From NCBI GenBank assembly GCA_045649685.1, contig JAZRQJ010000011.1, forward strand, positions 1 through 64,000: a DNA stretch of 64,000 nt. Direction: 5' to 3'. Every line of letters starts with the position of its first letter. The stretch's first letter is position 1. The DNA comes from RUG12519 sp045649685. GTDB taxonomy: Bacteria > Bacillota > Clostridia > Oscillospirales > Ruminococcaceae. The notes beneath the pieces were generated by a model. The model had not been told where the DNA came from and made no database searches. It saw only the letters and a program-made list of their open reading frames with translations. Shown in pieces: positions 8,755 to 17,962 of this stretch. The translations under genes were made by a program, and so were the position numbers.

Positions 8755-9948
8755 ATGCAAAACAAAGAAAAAATAGAGTTGGCATTAAAAAAACTTAAAG
8801 AGGGAAAGATAATTGTTGTTTCAGATTCTAAAAGTAGAGAAAATGAAGGGGATTTAATATGTTTGGCTGAGTTTGCAACTAAACAAAACATAAATTTTAT
8901 GGCTACTCATGGAAAAGGTTTAATCTGTATGCCAATGAACAAAGCGTTTGCAGATAAATTTAAATTATCCCCTATGACGTTTGAAAATACTGATAATCAT
9001 AATACGGCGTTTACGGTTTCGATAGATCATATAAAAACTTCAACAGGAATTTCTGCTGGAGACAGGTCTATGACGGCAACGGAGATGGTAAATCCAGAAT
9101 CTAGGGCGGAAGATTTTCGTAGGCCGGGGCATATGTTTCCGCTAATTGCAAAAGATGGTGGTGTTTTGGAAAGAGCAGGGCATACTGAAGCAACGGTTGA
9201 TCTTTGTAGATTGGCAGGAGCATCGGAATGTGGATTGTGTTGCGAAATAATGGCTGACGATGGAAACATGATGAAACCGGACGATTTAAAGGCATTTGCT
9301 AAAAAATTTAATTTAGAGTATATTACAATTGAAGAGTTGATTCAATATAGGAAAACCAACGAAAAACTTATTAGCAAGGTTGACTCGGTTGAAATGCCCA
9401 CTAAACATGGAAAATTTATGCTACACGGATATACATATGGTGTTGGACAAGAGGAACATGTTGCGTTGGTTATGGGAGATATTAGTGATGGAAAAGATGT
9501 GCTTTGTAGAATCCATTCAGAGTGTTTAACGGGTGATGTTTTTGGTTCGCTTAGATGTGACTGTGGAGAGCAACTCGATTTGTCTATGCAGATGATTGCT
9601 AAAGAAGGACGCGGTGTTTTGATATATCTTAAGCAAGAAGGGCGTGGGATTGGACTTATAAATAAATTGCGTGCATATTATTTGCAGCAACAGGGATTAG
9701 ATACAGCACAGGCTAATGTTGCTTTGGGTTTTAAAGAAGATTTACGAGAATATTTTTTGGGTGCGCAAATTTTAAAAGATTTGGGAGTAGGTCAGATTAG
9801 ATTAATTACTAATAATATAGACAAAGTTGAGGGTATGAAAAAATATGGAATTGATGTATCTTCTAGAATACCACTTGTAATAAAACCTAATAAATATAAC
9901 GAATTTTATTTAAAAACTAAAAAAGAAAAAATGGGTCATATTTTATAA
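8755..9948 (+). CDS. ribBA: Bifunctional DHBP synthase / GTP cyclohydrolase II RibBA
   Basis: 397-residue fusion making both riboflavin precursors. Residues 1-200 are 3,4-dihydroxy-2-butanone-4-phosphate synthase (SRENEGDL, ATHGKGLICM, RPGHMFPL, HTEATVDL), acting on ribulose 5-phosphate. Residues about 207-397 are GTP cyclohydrolase II, with the zinc cysteines in SECLTGDVFGSLRCDCG and the catalytic segment KQEGRGIGL. GAGGAG precedes the ATG. It lies 41 bases after ribE and 17 before ribH, so it is clearly operonic. Confidence 0.96.
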   Translation: MQNKEKIELALKKLKEGKIIVVSDSKSRENEGDLICLAEFATKQNINFMATHGKGLICMPMNKAFADKFKLSPMTFENTDNHNTAFTVSIDHIKTSTGISAGDRSMTATEMVNPESRAEDFRRPGHMFPLIAKDGGVLERAGHTEATVDLCRLAGASECGLCCEIMADDGNMMKPDDLKAFAKKFNLEYITIEELIQYRKTNEKLISKVDSVEMPTKHGKFMLHGYTYGVGQEEHVALVMGDISDGKDVLCRIHSECLTGDVFGSLRCDCGEQLDLSMQMIAKEGRGVLIYLKQEGRGIGLINKLRAYYLQQQGLDTAQANVALGFKEDLREYFLGAQILKDLGVGQIRLITNNIDKVEGMKKYGIDVSSRIPLVIKPNKYNEFYLKTKKEKMGHIL

Positions 9949-9965
9949 AAAGGAGAAGATTTAAT

Positions 9966-10436
9966 ATGAAAGTTTATAGTGGAAAATTTGTTGCTAAAGG
10001 AATAAAAATTGGAATAGTTGTTTCTAGATTTAATGAATTCATATCGTCTAAATTGTTAGAAGGAGCGTTAGACTGCTTAAAGCGTCACGACATAAAAGAG
10101 AATGATATTGAAATATCATGGGTTCCTGGAGCATTTGAAATACCATTAATTGCTTCTAAAATGGCTAAATCTAAAAAATATGATGCTATAATATGTTTGG
10201 GAAGTGTTATTCGTGGAACTACTTCTCATTATGATTATGTTTGTGCTGAAGTTTCTAAAGGAATTGCTAGTGTTAGTTTGCAGTCGGATTTACCTGTTAT
10301 TTTCGGTGTTCTAACTACAGATAATATAGAACAAGCTGTTGAACGCGCAGGAACCAAAGCAGGAAACAAAGGATTTGATGCTGCTCTAACTGCGATTGAA
10401 ATGGTGAATGTGTGCAAAGAGTTAGAAAGCAATTAA
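9966..10436 (+). CDS. ribH: 6,7-dimethyl-8-ribityllumazine synthase
   Basis: 156-residue lumazine synthase, the last gene of the rib operon. It condenses the pyrimidine and butanone phosphate products of RibD and RibBA; RibE then uses the lumazine. Family blocks are visible: VVSRFNEFI, WVPGAFEIP, CLGSVIRGTTSHYDYVC and FGVLTTDNIEQA. AAAGGAGAAG sets the ATG at 9966. A terminator follows 20 bases after the stop. Confidence 0.96.
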   Translation: MKVYSGKFVAKGIKIGIVVSRFNEFISSKLLEGALDCLKRHDIKENDIEISWVPGAFEIPLIASKMAKSKKYDAIICLGSVIRGTTSHYDYVCAEVSKGIASVSLQSDLPVIFGVLTTDNIEQAVERAGTKAGNKGFDAALTAIEMVNVCKELESN

Positions 10437-10456
10437 TAATTTGAAATACAAAAATA

Positions 10457-10491
10457 AAAAATGCCAGCCAATAGTTTGACTGGTATTTTTT
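10457..10491. terminator. Bidirectional terminator between ribH and pflA
   Basis: The hairpin aaaaaatgccagcca / tgactggtattttt has A-rich and T-rich flanks on both sides, so it can end ribH on the plus strand and pflA on the minus strand. Confidence 0.85.
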
Positions 10492-10494
10492 TAT

Positions 10495-11220
10495 TTAGTC
10501 TACATTTATACCGCGAGAACGAAAGATTTCCAAAGCCGATTTGATTTCCTCTTCAGAAGGAACGGGAACATCTGTTAAATGATATGGAATATTTAACTCT
10601 TTCCATTTAAATTCACCCATTTTATGAAAAGGGAGCAGTTCAACTCTTTTAACACATGAAAAGTTTTTAACAAAATCGGCTAATTTTTCAAGCTTGGATT
10701 TTTTTAAAGTATATTTGGGTAGAAGAACATGTCTAATCCAAACATCTTTATTAACCTTTTCGCAATAATTTAAAATATCTATTTCTTTTTGAGGAGACAT
10801 TCCACAAAGTTTTTTACTATCTTCTTTATCTAAATCTTTTATGTCTAACAAAACTAAATCTGTTTGAGATAGAACTTTAATTGCCGTTTCTAATGGAACA
10901 CTCCCAGCTGTATCACAAGCGGTGTGGAAGCCAAATTTTTTACACCATTTTAAAATTTCGGCCGAAAACTCGGGTTGCAAAAGAGGTTCGCCGCCCGATA
11001 GAGTTACGCCTCCGTGTTTAATATATGGCCCATATTCTTTAATTTGATATGCTAACTCTCGTGCTCCAATAATTTTTCCTTTGTTAGTGGCCCATGAATC
11101 TGGATTGTGACAATATAAACATCTAAGATGACACCCTTGAAGAAAAACTACAAAACGCAATCCAGGACCATCGACAGCGCCCAGTGTTTCAATAGAGTGG
11201 ATTCTTCCTTTAATATCCAT
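10495..11220 (-). CDS. pflA: Pyruvate formate-lyase activating enzyme
   Basis: 241-residue radical SAM enzyme that abstracts a hydrogen from the glycine radical site of PflB under anaerobic conditions. The CHLRCLYC cluster motif (C-x3-C-x2-C) binds the 4Fe-4S cluster, and GGVTLSGGEPLLQ is the SAM-binding segment. Length is normal. It lies 8 bases downstream of pflB on the same strand, so the two are co-transcribed. Confidence 0.95.
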   Translation of the reverse strand: MDIKGRIHSIETLGAVDGPGLRFVVFLQGCHLRCLYCHNPDSWATNKGKIIGARELAYQIKEYGPYIKHGGVTLSGGEPLLQPEFSAEILKWCKKFGFHTACDTAGSVPLETAIKVLSQTDLVLLDIKDLDKEDSKKLCGMSPQKEIDILNYCEKVNKDVWIRHVLLPKYTLKKSKLEKLADFVKNFSCVKRVELLPFHKMGEFKWKELNIPYHLTDVPVPSEEEIKSALEIFRSRGINVD

Positions 11221-11228
11221 TTTATGAA

Positions 11229-13442
11229 TTAAAACCTCGAATGAAAAGTTCTGCTAATAACATCTAGCTGCTGTTCTCTTGTTAGTTTTATAAAATTAAC
11301 AGCATATCCTGAAACACGAATTGTTAGTTGAGGATATTTTTCAGGATGGTCCATAGCATCCATCAAAACTTCTTTGTTTATTACATTTATATTTATATGA
11401 TGGCCCGTATCAGCAAAGTACCCGTCTAATAGACTTGCGAGATTTTCTTTTTTATCTTTTTCAGTTTTGCCCAAAGCTTCAGGAATGATTGAAAAGGTAT
11501 AGGAGATTCCGTCTTCGGCATAGTTGAAAGGGAGTTTAGCAACAGATCTCATAGAGGCCACAGAACCGTTTGTATCGCGACCGTGCATTGGGTTAGCACC
11601 TGGAGCAAAAGGAACTCCAGCTTTTCTGCCATCAGGAGTTGAACCGGTTTTTTTGCCATAAACCACATTGGATGTTATAGTTAATATAGACATTGTAGGA
11701 CGGCTTTGTCTGTAAGCTCTATGTTGATTTAGTCTAGTTAAAAAGTCTTTTTCAATTTCAACAGCTATTTTGTCCACTCTATCGTCATTATTTCCAAATT
11801 TAGGATAATCTCCTTCAATTTTGAAATCAACAATCAATCCGTCTTCATTTTTTATTGGATATACACTAGCATATTTTATAGCACTTAAACTGTCGGCAAC
11901 AACAGAAAGACCTGCTATTCCGCCTGCCATAGTTCTTGTGATTACATCATCATGTAGAGCCATTTGGATCTTTTCATAGCAATATTTGTCGTGCATGTAG
12001 TGAATTACATTTAAAGTATTTATATATAGTTTAGCGAGCCAATCTAAAACACTGTGATATTTTTTCATTACATCGTCAAAATCTAATTTACCTTCCCCAA
12101 CAGGAACAGTTTCTGGCCCAACTTGATCGTCATATATTTCATCTTTTCCGCCATTTAAAGCATATAATAGTGCTTTTGCTAAGTTACATCTAGCACCAAA
12201 AAATTGCATTTGCTTTCCAATTTTCATTGGAGAAACACAACATGCAATGGCGTAGTCATCTCCCAACTTAACTCTCATTATATCATCATTTTCATATTGA
12301 ATTGATGATGTGTTAATTGAAACCGAACTAACATATAATTTAAAGTTTTGAGGAAGTTTTTCCGACCACAAAATGGTTAAATTAGGTTCGGGAGCAGGAC
12401 CAAGATTAGATAATGTGTGTAAGAAACGATATGACATTTTTGTAACCATGTGGCGACCGTCTACGCATACACCACCTAAAGATTCCGTAACCCATGTTGG
12501 GTCACCCGAGAACAGTTCATCATAGGCAGGAGTTCGTAAGAATTTAACCAATCTTAATTTCATAACAAAGTGATCAACAAATTCTTGAATTTCTTCTTCA
12601 GTATAAATGCCTTCGTTTAAATCACGCTCAGCATATATATCCAAAAATGTAGACACTCTACCGAGAGACATAGCGGCCCCGTTTTGATCTTTAATTGCAG
12701 CAAGATAGGCGAAATATAGCCACTGTATTGCTTGTTTAGTATCTTTAGCTGGATTAGATATATCAAAGCCATATTTGCTTGCCATGCTTTTTAGGGCATG
12801 TAAGGCTTTGATTTGTTCAGATATTTCTTCTCTTTGACGAATAGCGTCTTCAGTCATAGCATCTATGCCAATGTTTTGCAAAGCAAAAGTTTTAGACTCA
12901 ATAATTCTATCAACGCCATAAAGAGCAACTCTTCGATAATCACCAATAATTCTTCCTCTGCCATATGCATCGGGAAGACCAGTTATTATGCCATAATGGC
13001 GAGCGCTGCGCATCTCTTTGGTATATGCATCAAAAACACCATCGTTATGAGTTTTTCTGTGTTTAAAAATTTCTTCAATAATAGGATCCATCTGTTTATT
13101 GTAAGCGGCTAATGAACTTCTAACCATTCTTATTCCACCGTAGGGCATAATTGCTCTTTCTAAAGGTTTTGAAGTTTGCAAGCCAACGATAGATTCGTTA
13201 TCTTTATCAATATAACCAGGTTCAAAAGCATCTATATTAGATACAGTTTTAGTATCTATTGAAAGAACACCGCCTGCTTTTCGTTCTTGGTCTAATAAAT
13301 CTTTAACAGTATTCCATAAAGTTACAGTTCGTTTACTAGGACTGCTTAAAAAACTTTCATCGCCATCATAAGGAGTATAGTTTAAAACAATAAAGTCTCG
13401 GACATCAATCTCAGAGCACCAATTTCCTTTATTAAATTCCAT
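11229..13442 (-). CDS. pflB: Formate acetyltransferase (pyruvate formate-lyase)
   Basis: 737-residue glycyl-radical enzyme converting pyruvate and CoA to acetyl-CoA and formate, central to anaerobic sugar fermentation. The catalytic cysteine pair is visible in IACCVSPM and the radical glycine in RVSGYAVNF near the C-terminus. The start at 13442 (MEFNKGNW) is preferred over the longer open frame to 13529 because AGGAG sits 8 bases upstream and family members begin here. It is transcribed from a near-consensus promoter at 13501-13529 together with pflA. Confidence 0.96.
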   Translation of the reverse strand: MEFNKGNWCSEIDVRDFIVLNYTPYDGDESFLSSPSKRTVTLWNTVKDLLDQERKAGGVLSIDTKTVSNIDAFEPGYIDKDNESIVGLQTSKPLERAIMPYGGIRMVRSSLAAYNKQMDPIIEEIFKHRKTHNDGVFDAYTKEMRSARHYGIITGLPDAYGRGRIIGDYRRVALYGVDRIIESKTFALQNIGIDAMTEDAIRQREEISEQIKALHALKSMASKYGFDISNPAKDTKQAIQWLYFAYLAAIKDQNGAAMSLGRVSTFLDIYAERDLNEGIYTEEEIQEFVDHFVMKLRLVKFLRTPAYDELFSGDPTWVTESLGGVCVDGRHMVTKMSYRFLHTLSNLGPAPEPNLTILWSEKLPQNFKLYVSSVSINTSSIQYENDDIMRVKLGDDYAIACCVSPMKIGKQMQFFGARCNLAKALLYALNGGKDEIYDDQVGPETVPVGEGKLDFDDVMKKYHSVLDWLAKLYINTLNVIHYMHDKYCYEKIQMALHDDVITRTMAGGIAGLSVVADSLSAIKYASVYPIKNEDGLIVDFKIEGDYPKFGNNDDRVDKIAVEIEKDFLTRLNQHRAYRQSRPTMSILTITSNVVYGKKTGSTPDGRKAGVPFAPGANPMHGRDTNGSVASMRSVAKLPFNYAEDGISYTFSIIPEALGKTEKDKKENLASLLDGYFADTGHHININVINKEVLMDAMDHPEKYPQLTIRVSGYAVNFIKLTREQQLDVISRTFHSRF

Positions 13443-13500
13443 AATTTCAACTCCTAAATGTGTATTTTTTATTATAAAATAGTGCAGCCATTTAGGAAAT

Positions 13501-13529
13501 ATTATACAATACATAGTAGTTAAAGTCAA
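13501..13529 (-). promoter_or_regulatory. Sigma-A type promoter of pflBA
   Basis: On the minus strand TTGACT (13529-13524) and TATAAT (13506-13501) are separated by exactly 17 bases, about 60 bases upstream of the pflB start codon. Confidence 0.8.
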
Positions 13530-13631
13530 ACAGCAGCATTAATTTATGAAGTGCATATATGGGTAATTATTGTAGTGTAATTCAGTGTTAATTATTATAC
13601 TCAAAATAAAAAAAATAATTCTTTGAGAAAT

Positions 13632-13678
13632 ATAAAAACCAACATGTAGACTTTACTTTTTATCTACATATTGGTTTT
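13632..13678 (-). terminator. Terminator overlapping the 3' end of rsmA
   Basis: On the minus strand a 15-bp stem (aaaccaatatgtaga / tctacatgttggttt, one mismatch) is followed by TTTTTATATTTC. The upstream arm lies within the last codons of rsmA, so the terminator is embedded in the coding end. Confidence 0.8.
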
Positions 13679-14534
13679 GAATTGAGTTAAAAATATTTGC
13701 GAATTGGTCTAATGAAAGTTGTTCTGCTCTAACAGTGGGCGATATATTTAAGTTGCAAAGTATATTTTTTAAATTTTCTTTGTTAATGTTTAACTTTGAA
13801 GATAAAGGATTTATTAAAACTTTTCTTCGCTGTGAGAAGGCTGCTCTAACTAGTTCAAAAAACTTAGGTGTATTTTCAATTTGAATTGGTGGAGTTTTGT
13901 TGATGTTTAATTTTATTACAGCACTGTCTACATTAGGAGGAGGAAAAAAACTGCCTCTAGATACATTAAAGAGAAGTTGTGGTGTAGAATAATATCTAAC
14001 AGCCAAGCTAATTGCTCCACACTCTCTGCTTCCAGGCTCAGCACAAATTCGTTGTGCGGCTTCTTTTTGAACCATAACTGTTATAGATTCTATATTAAGA
14101 TTTAGCTCTAGCAAATGCATAATTATCGGAGAAGTTATGTAATATGGTAGATTGGCACACACACAAATTTTCATGCCTTGAGCTTTTTCGTTAAGTAGTT
14201 TTGGTAGGTCTACTTTTAGAATATCTTGGTTTATAATTTCTATATTATTAAATTCACTAAGTGTTTCTTTTAATACAGGAATGAGGTTTGAATCTATTTC
14301 GACAGCACAAACTTTTTTTGCTATTTTTGCTAATTCTTTTGTTAAAACTCCAATGCCTGTTCCTATTTCAAGAACAAAGTTGTTTTGAGCTCCACACATT
14401 TCTGCCATTTTAGGGCATATGGATGGATTTATTAAAAAATTTTGGCCTAAAGATTTTGAAAGAGAAAAGTTGTGATCTTTCAATAATTTTTTTATATATT
14501 TAGGACTTGATAGATTGTTTTCAGAATATTCCAT
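13653..14534 (-). CDS. rsmA: 16S rRNA dimethyladenosine transferase RsmA (KsgA)
   Basis: 293-residue SAM-dependent methyltransferase that dimethylates two adjacent adenines near the 3' end of 16S rRNA during 30S maturation. Motifs: SLGQNFLINP, LEIGTGIGVLT (SAM binding), CANLPYYIT (catalytic NLPY) and FSQRRKVL. The start at 14534 is chosen because TTGAGG lies 5 bases upstream; the ATG 13 codons further up (14573) has no ribosome binding site. It lies downstream of rny on the same strand, with a hairpin between them. Confidence 0.94.
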   Translation of the reverse strand: MEYSENNLSSPKYIKKLLKDHNFSLSKSLGQNFLINPSICPKMAEMCGAQNNFVLEIGTGIGVLTKELAKIAKKVCAVEIDSNLIPVLKETLSEFNNIEIINQDILKVDLPKLLNEKAQGMKICVCANLPYYITSPIIMHLLELNLNIESITVMVQKEAAQRICAEPGSRECGAISLAVRYYSTPQLLFNVSRGSFFPPPNVDSAVIKLNINKTPPIQIENTPKFFELVRAAFSQRRKVLINPLSSKLNINKENLKNILCNLNISPTVRAEQLSLDQFANIFNSIQNQYVDKK

Positions 14535-14584
14535 TTTAACCTCAAAGTATTTTGTTAATTTTTGTTTGTTCATAAAATAACAAC

Positions 14585-14619
14585 AAGGACTATTTAAATA
14601 TAAGAATTAAATAGTCCTT
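14585..14619 (-). terminator. Hairpin between rny and rsmA
   Basis: A perfect 13-bp inverted repeat (aaggactatttaa / ttaaatagtcctt) has a 9-base loop. On the minus strand it is followed by TTGTTGTTATTTT, a weak U tract, so it could be a partial terminator or an RNA processing or stability element. Confidence 0.65.
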
Positions 14620-14632
14620 TGAAGTGTATATT

Positions 14633-16198
14633 TTATTTAGCGTATTCGGTTACTCTGCTTTCACGAATCATGTTAACCTTAACTTGACCAGGATAGCTCA
14701 TTTCATCTTCGATTCTTCTAACTATTTCGTGAACGGTTATTTGCATCTGGTCATCTGTCATTGAATCTGGACTAACCATAATTCTAATTTCACGGCCAGC
14801 TTGAAGAGCATATGAACTTTCAACACCGTTGAATGAGTTTGCAATTTCTTCGAGTTTTTCTAAACGTTTTATGTAGTTTTCAACATTTTCTCTTCTTGCA
14901 CCTGGTCTAGCAGCTGAGATAGCATCACAAGCTTGAATTATGCATGCTAACGCTGTTTTTGGTTCAACATCCCCATGGTGAGCTTCGATGGCGTGGATAA
15001 CATCCGGATGTTCTTTATATTTTTTAACTATGTCAACACCTATTTGGACGTGAGAACCCTCAATTTCATGGTTAAGAGCTTTTCCTATATCGTGTAAAAG
15101 ACCCGCACGTCTTGCTAAAGATGAGTCTATTCCCATCTCACTTGCCATCATTCCTGACAATATCGCAACTTCTATGCTATGATTTAGAATATTTTGGCCA
15201 TAGCTTGTTCTATATTTTAGGCGACCTATTAAACGAATTAGTTCAGGATGAATTCCGTGAACATTAGTTTCCATTATTGCACGTTCACCTTCAGATTTTA
15301 TAATCTGTTCAACTTCGCGATATGCTTTTTCAACAGTTTCTTCAATTTTAGCAGGGTGTATTCGCCCGTCTGCCATAAGACGTTCTAGAGTTAACCTAGC
15401 AATTTCTCTTCTAACTGGATCGAAACAAGATAAAGTAATTGCCTCGGGCGTATCGTCTATTATTAAATCTACACCAGTTAAATTTTCTAAAGATCTAATA
15501 TTTCTACCTTCTCTACCTATAATTCTACCCTTCATCTCATCTGATGGAAGAGGAACTACGGAAACGGTTGATTCGCAAGTGTGGTCTGCTGCACATCTTG
15601 AAACAGCTAGTGCAATTAAATTGCGAGCTTTTTGTTGAGCAATATCTTTTATTTGTTGCTCATTTACATTAATTCTTACAGCTTTTTCATGCTCTAACTC
15701 ATTATCAAAAGTTGATAGAAGTTGTGCGATTGCTTGGTCTTTAGTCATACCGGAAATTTTTTCCAATATGTTTAATTGATTGTCTTTTATACGTTCAATG
15801 TCTTCCAATGTTTTATCTGCTTGGGCAGTTTTTATTTCCAAACATTCTTGCTTTTTTTCAAATTGATTGATCTTTTTTTCCAACGATTCTTCTTTTTGTA
15901 AAATACGTTTTTCTTGTTGATTTAATTCATATCGTCTGTCTTTAATTTCTTTTTCCGCTTCAGTTCTAAGTTTATGAATTTCGTCTTTAGCTTCAATAAC
16001 TGCTTGTTTTTGGCTAGATTCGGCTTTTTGCTCGGCTAATTCAATTAATCTTTTAGCTTGTTCTTCCGCACTACCAATTTCAGCTTCAGCTATTTTTTTG
16101 CGATAATTTACGCCAAATTTGAAAAATATAAAAGCTACAATACAGCTGGAAATAACAACTGATAAAACAATTAACAAGGCTACAATTGTTATATTCAT
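14633..16198 (-). CDS. rny: Ribonuclease Y
   Basis: 521-residue membrane-anchored endoribonuclease that starts mRNA decay in Firmicutes. Residues about 5-27 form one transmembrane helix. A long coiled coil follows to about residue 200. A KH RNA-binding domain has GRIIGREGRNIRS. The HD phosphohydrolase domain has LLHDIGKALNHE and EAHHGD. Length and order match the family. AGGAGG lies ahead of the ATG. Confidence 0.97.
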   Translation of the reverse strand: MNITIVALLIVLSVVISSCIVAFIFFKFGVNYRKKIAEAEIGSAEEQAKRLIELAEQKAESSQKQAVIEAKDEIHKLRTEAEKEIKDRRYELNQQEKRILQKEESLEKKINQFEKKQECLEIKTAQADKTLEDIERIKDNQLNILEKISGMTKDQAIAQLLSTFDNELEHEKAVRINVNEQQIKDIAQQKARNLIALAVSRCAADHTCESTVSVVPLPSDEMKGRIIGREGRNIRSLENLTGVDLIIDDTPEAITLSCFDPVRREIARLTLERLMADGRIHPAKIEETVEKAYREVEQIIKSEGERAIMETNVHGIHPELIRLIGRLKYRTSYGQNILNHSIEVAILSGMMASEMGIDSSLARRAGLLHDIGKALNHEIEGSHVQIGVDIVKKYKEHPDVIHAIEAHHGDVEPKTALACIIQACDAISAARPGARRENVENYIKRLEKLEEIANSFNGVESSYALQAGREIRIMVSPDSMTDDQMQITVHEIVRRIEDEMSYPGQVKVNMIRESRVTEYAK

Positions 16199-16542
16199 TT
16201 ATTAAATATACCTCCTTTAGTTTTGAATTTATATGCCCATTTGAATTATTTGATTTTTAATATGAATTTGATGTTAAATACGGGTTAATAAGCACCTCAC
16301 TCAAAACTTAAAGAGCTATTGATTTTTGAAATTTATTTATACAATTAGCAAACATATACAAATGTTTTACAAAAAGTTAATAAACAGCACACAAAATGAG
16401 TAAAGCACCGCTAACAACGCATTACTTTAATTTTATTACAATTTTATGACAGTGTCAACTTATAAAATCATAAAAAATATATAAATTTTTACAATTTTAA
16501 AACATAATTGTAAAAAAAGTAACTTTGCTTATTAAAACAATA
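16199..16542 (-). other. 344-base intergenic region upstream of rny
   Basis: AT-rich and non-coding in all frames. It must hold the rny promoter and 5' leader. An imperfect inverted repeat around 16398-16430 (gtaaagcaccgc / gcattact) could fold. No named RNA family was recognised. Confidence 0.4.
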
Positions 16543-17262
16543 TTATTTAAAACCCCAACCATTAATGTTTTTGCGTCTAATGGCTCCAAATATGCGGTCT
16601 TTAAAACCGGGATCTGCTTGTTCTTTTTCAGCTAAAAACTCTTTTGTAACTTGTCGATTAGTTTTACCATCTGCCGGACACTTGTTTTTAACAATTTTTA
16701 GATCTAGTTTGTTTGCAACGCGAATAATTTCTTGCTCAGTGGCAAAAACTAGAGGCCTTATTAGAGTTATGTCTTTTCTAGATAGATATGTTTTAGGGGA
16801 AAAACAGTCAATTCTGCCTTCGTTAAACAAGTTCATAATAAAAGTTTCTATTGCGTCGTCAAAGTGATGACCAAAGGCAATTTTATTACAATTGTTCTTT
16901 TTTGCAGCATCGTGAAGAGCACCTCTGCGCATTCTAGCACATAGGCTGCATGGGTGAGGTTCTTTTTTTATATTAAATACAACATCAGCAATGTCTGTTG
17001 GCTGAACTATGTATGGAATGTCATATTTATTGCACATAGCTTGGATTGAGCTATAGTCAGAGGGAATATCATCAAATTTTAAATCTAGTGTTATTGCTAC
17101 AATGTCAAAAGAAATTGGTAAAAATGTTTTTATTCTACCTAAACCTTCTAGCAAAACCAAACTATCTTTTCCTCCGGAAACACCAACTGCAACTTTGTCT
17201 CCGTTTTCAATTAAATCAAATTCATGAATAGCTTTTCTTATTAGGCCTAATATTTTTTGCAA
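16543..17262 (-). CDS. TtcA-family tRNA sulfurtransferase (PP-loop ATPase)
   Basis: 239-residue ATP-pyrophosphatase of the TtcA/TilS group. The PP-loop is GVSGGKDSLVL. CSLCARMRR supplies the two cysteines of the cluster-binding CxxC, and KNKCPADG a further cysteine. GHHFDDAIET is the conserved block after the CxxC. TtcA thiolates cytidine 32 of tRNA, and related TtuA-type enzymes thiolate uridine 54. The sequence fits the TtcA side best, but substrate position is not proven. Divergent from the NfeD operon; AGGAGG lies upstream of the start. Confidence 0.8.
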   Translation of the reverse strand: MQKILGLIRKAIHEFDLIENGDKVAVGVSGGKDSLVLLEGLGRIKTFLPISFDIVAITLDLKFDDIPSDYSSIQAMCNKYDIPYIVQPTDIADVVFNIKKEPHPCSLCARMRRGALHDAAKKNNCNKIAFGHHFDDAIETFIMNLFNEGRIDCFSPKTYLSRKDITLIRPLVFATEQEIIRVANKLDLKIVKNKCPADGKTNRQVTKEFLAEKEQADPGFKDRIFGAIRRKNINGWGFK

Positions 17263-17396
17263 AAAAAGTCCTCCTAAAATTAATCAGTTCTTGACTATAT
17301 TATTATATATTTTTGTGGATAAAAAAGCAATGTGATTTTGCATACAAATAATTAACTAATACTAGAAAAAATAGTGGTGAATTCTATCGATAATTG

Positions 17397-17425
17397 TTGA
17401 TTTTATGGAGGCGTTTTGATATAAT
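17397..17425 (+). promoter_or_regulatory. Promoter of the NfeD/SPFH operon
   Basis: TTGATT (17397-17402) and TATAAT (17420-17425) are 17 bases apart, about 40 bases before the ATG at 17464. Confidence 0.75.
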
Positions 17426-17463
17426 GGCATTGTTAATTGAGTGTTTGGAATAGGGGTGGTGCT

Positions 17464-17928
17464 ATGGATCTTTTTGAGTTGGATATTTTTGGCTTTATGA
17501 ACTGCTTATTGGTATGGGTTGGTTTGCTTTTGATTTTTACTTTGATTGAATTCTTTACATATCAATTTTTTGCATTGTGTTTTAGTTTTGGTAGTGTTAG
17601 TGCTTTATTTGCTTCGCTATTTGATGTTGATATTACGGTGCAGATAGCGGTGTTTTTGGTTGTTTCTTGTTTGCTGATAGTTTTTATTAGACCTGTTGCC
17701 TATAAGATGCTTAAGGTTACTCATAGTCCTACAAATGCGGATATGATTATAGGAAAGGAAGGAATTGTTACAGAGGAAATAAACAATTTGGAACGAAGAG
17801 GCAGAGTAAATATTCTTGGACAAAATTGGGCTGCCAAAAATGAAATAGAAACAACCATTAGTGTTAATACTAAAGTTGTTGTAAGGAGGATAGAAGGAGT
17901 TACTTTAGTTGTTGAAGCTAATGAATAA
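17464..17928 (+). CDS. NfeD-like membrane protein
   Basis: 154-residue short-form NfeD protein. Three hydrophobic helices lie in residues about 10-85. A C-terminal OB-fold (about 95-152) carries IIGKEGIVTEEI, GRVNILGQNWAA and VEGVTLVVE-like strands. The ATG at 17464 after AGGGGTGG is preferred over an upstream TTG at 17437. NfeD proteins work with SPFH proteins, and an SPFH gene follows 34 bases later. This pair is the classic stomatin operon partner set, acting in membrane microdomains or membrane quality control. Confidence 0.88.
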   Translation: MDLFELDIFGFMNCLLVWVGLLLIFTLIEFFTYQFFALCFSFGSVSALFASLFDVDITVQIAVFLVVSCLLIVFIRPVAYKMLKVTHSPTNADMIIGKEGIVTEEINNLERRGRVNILGQNWAAKNEIETTISVNTKVVVRRIEGVTLVVEANE

Positions 17929-17962
17929 TTAGTATATTTTAATTTGAAAGGATTGTATTTGA

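Noticed and set aside
13443..13529. N-terminal extension of PflB
   Set aside because: The extra 29 residues overlap the promoter and lack a ribosome binding site; the start at 13442 is well supported.
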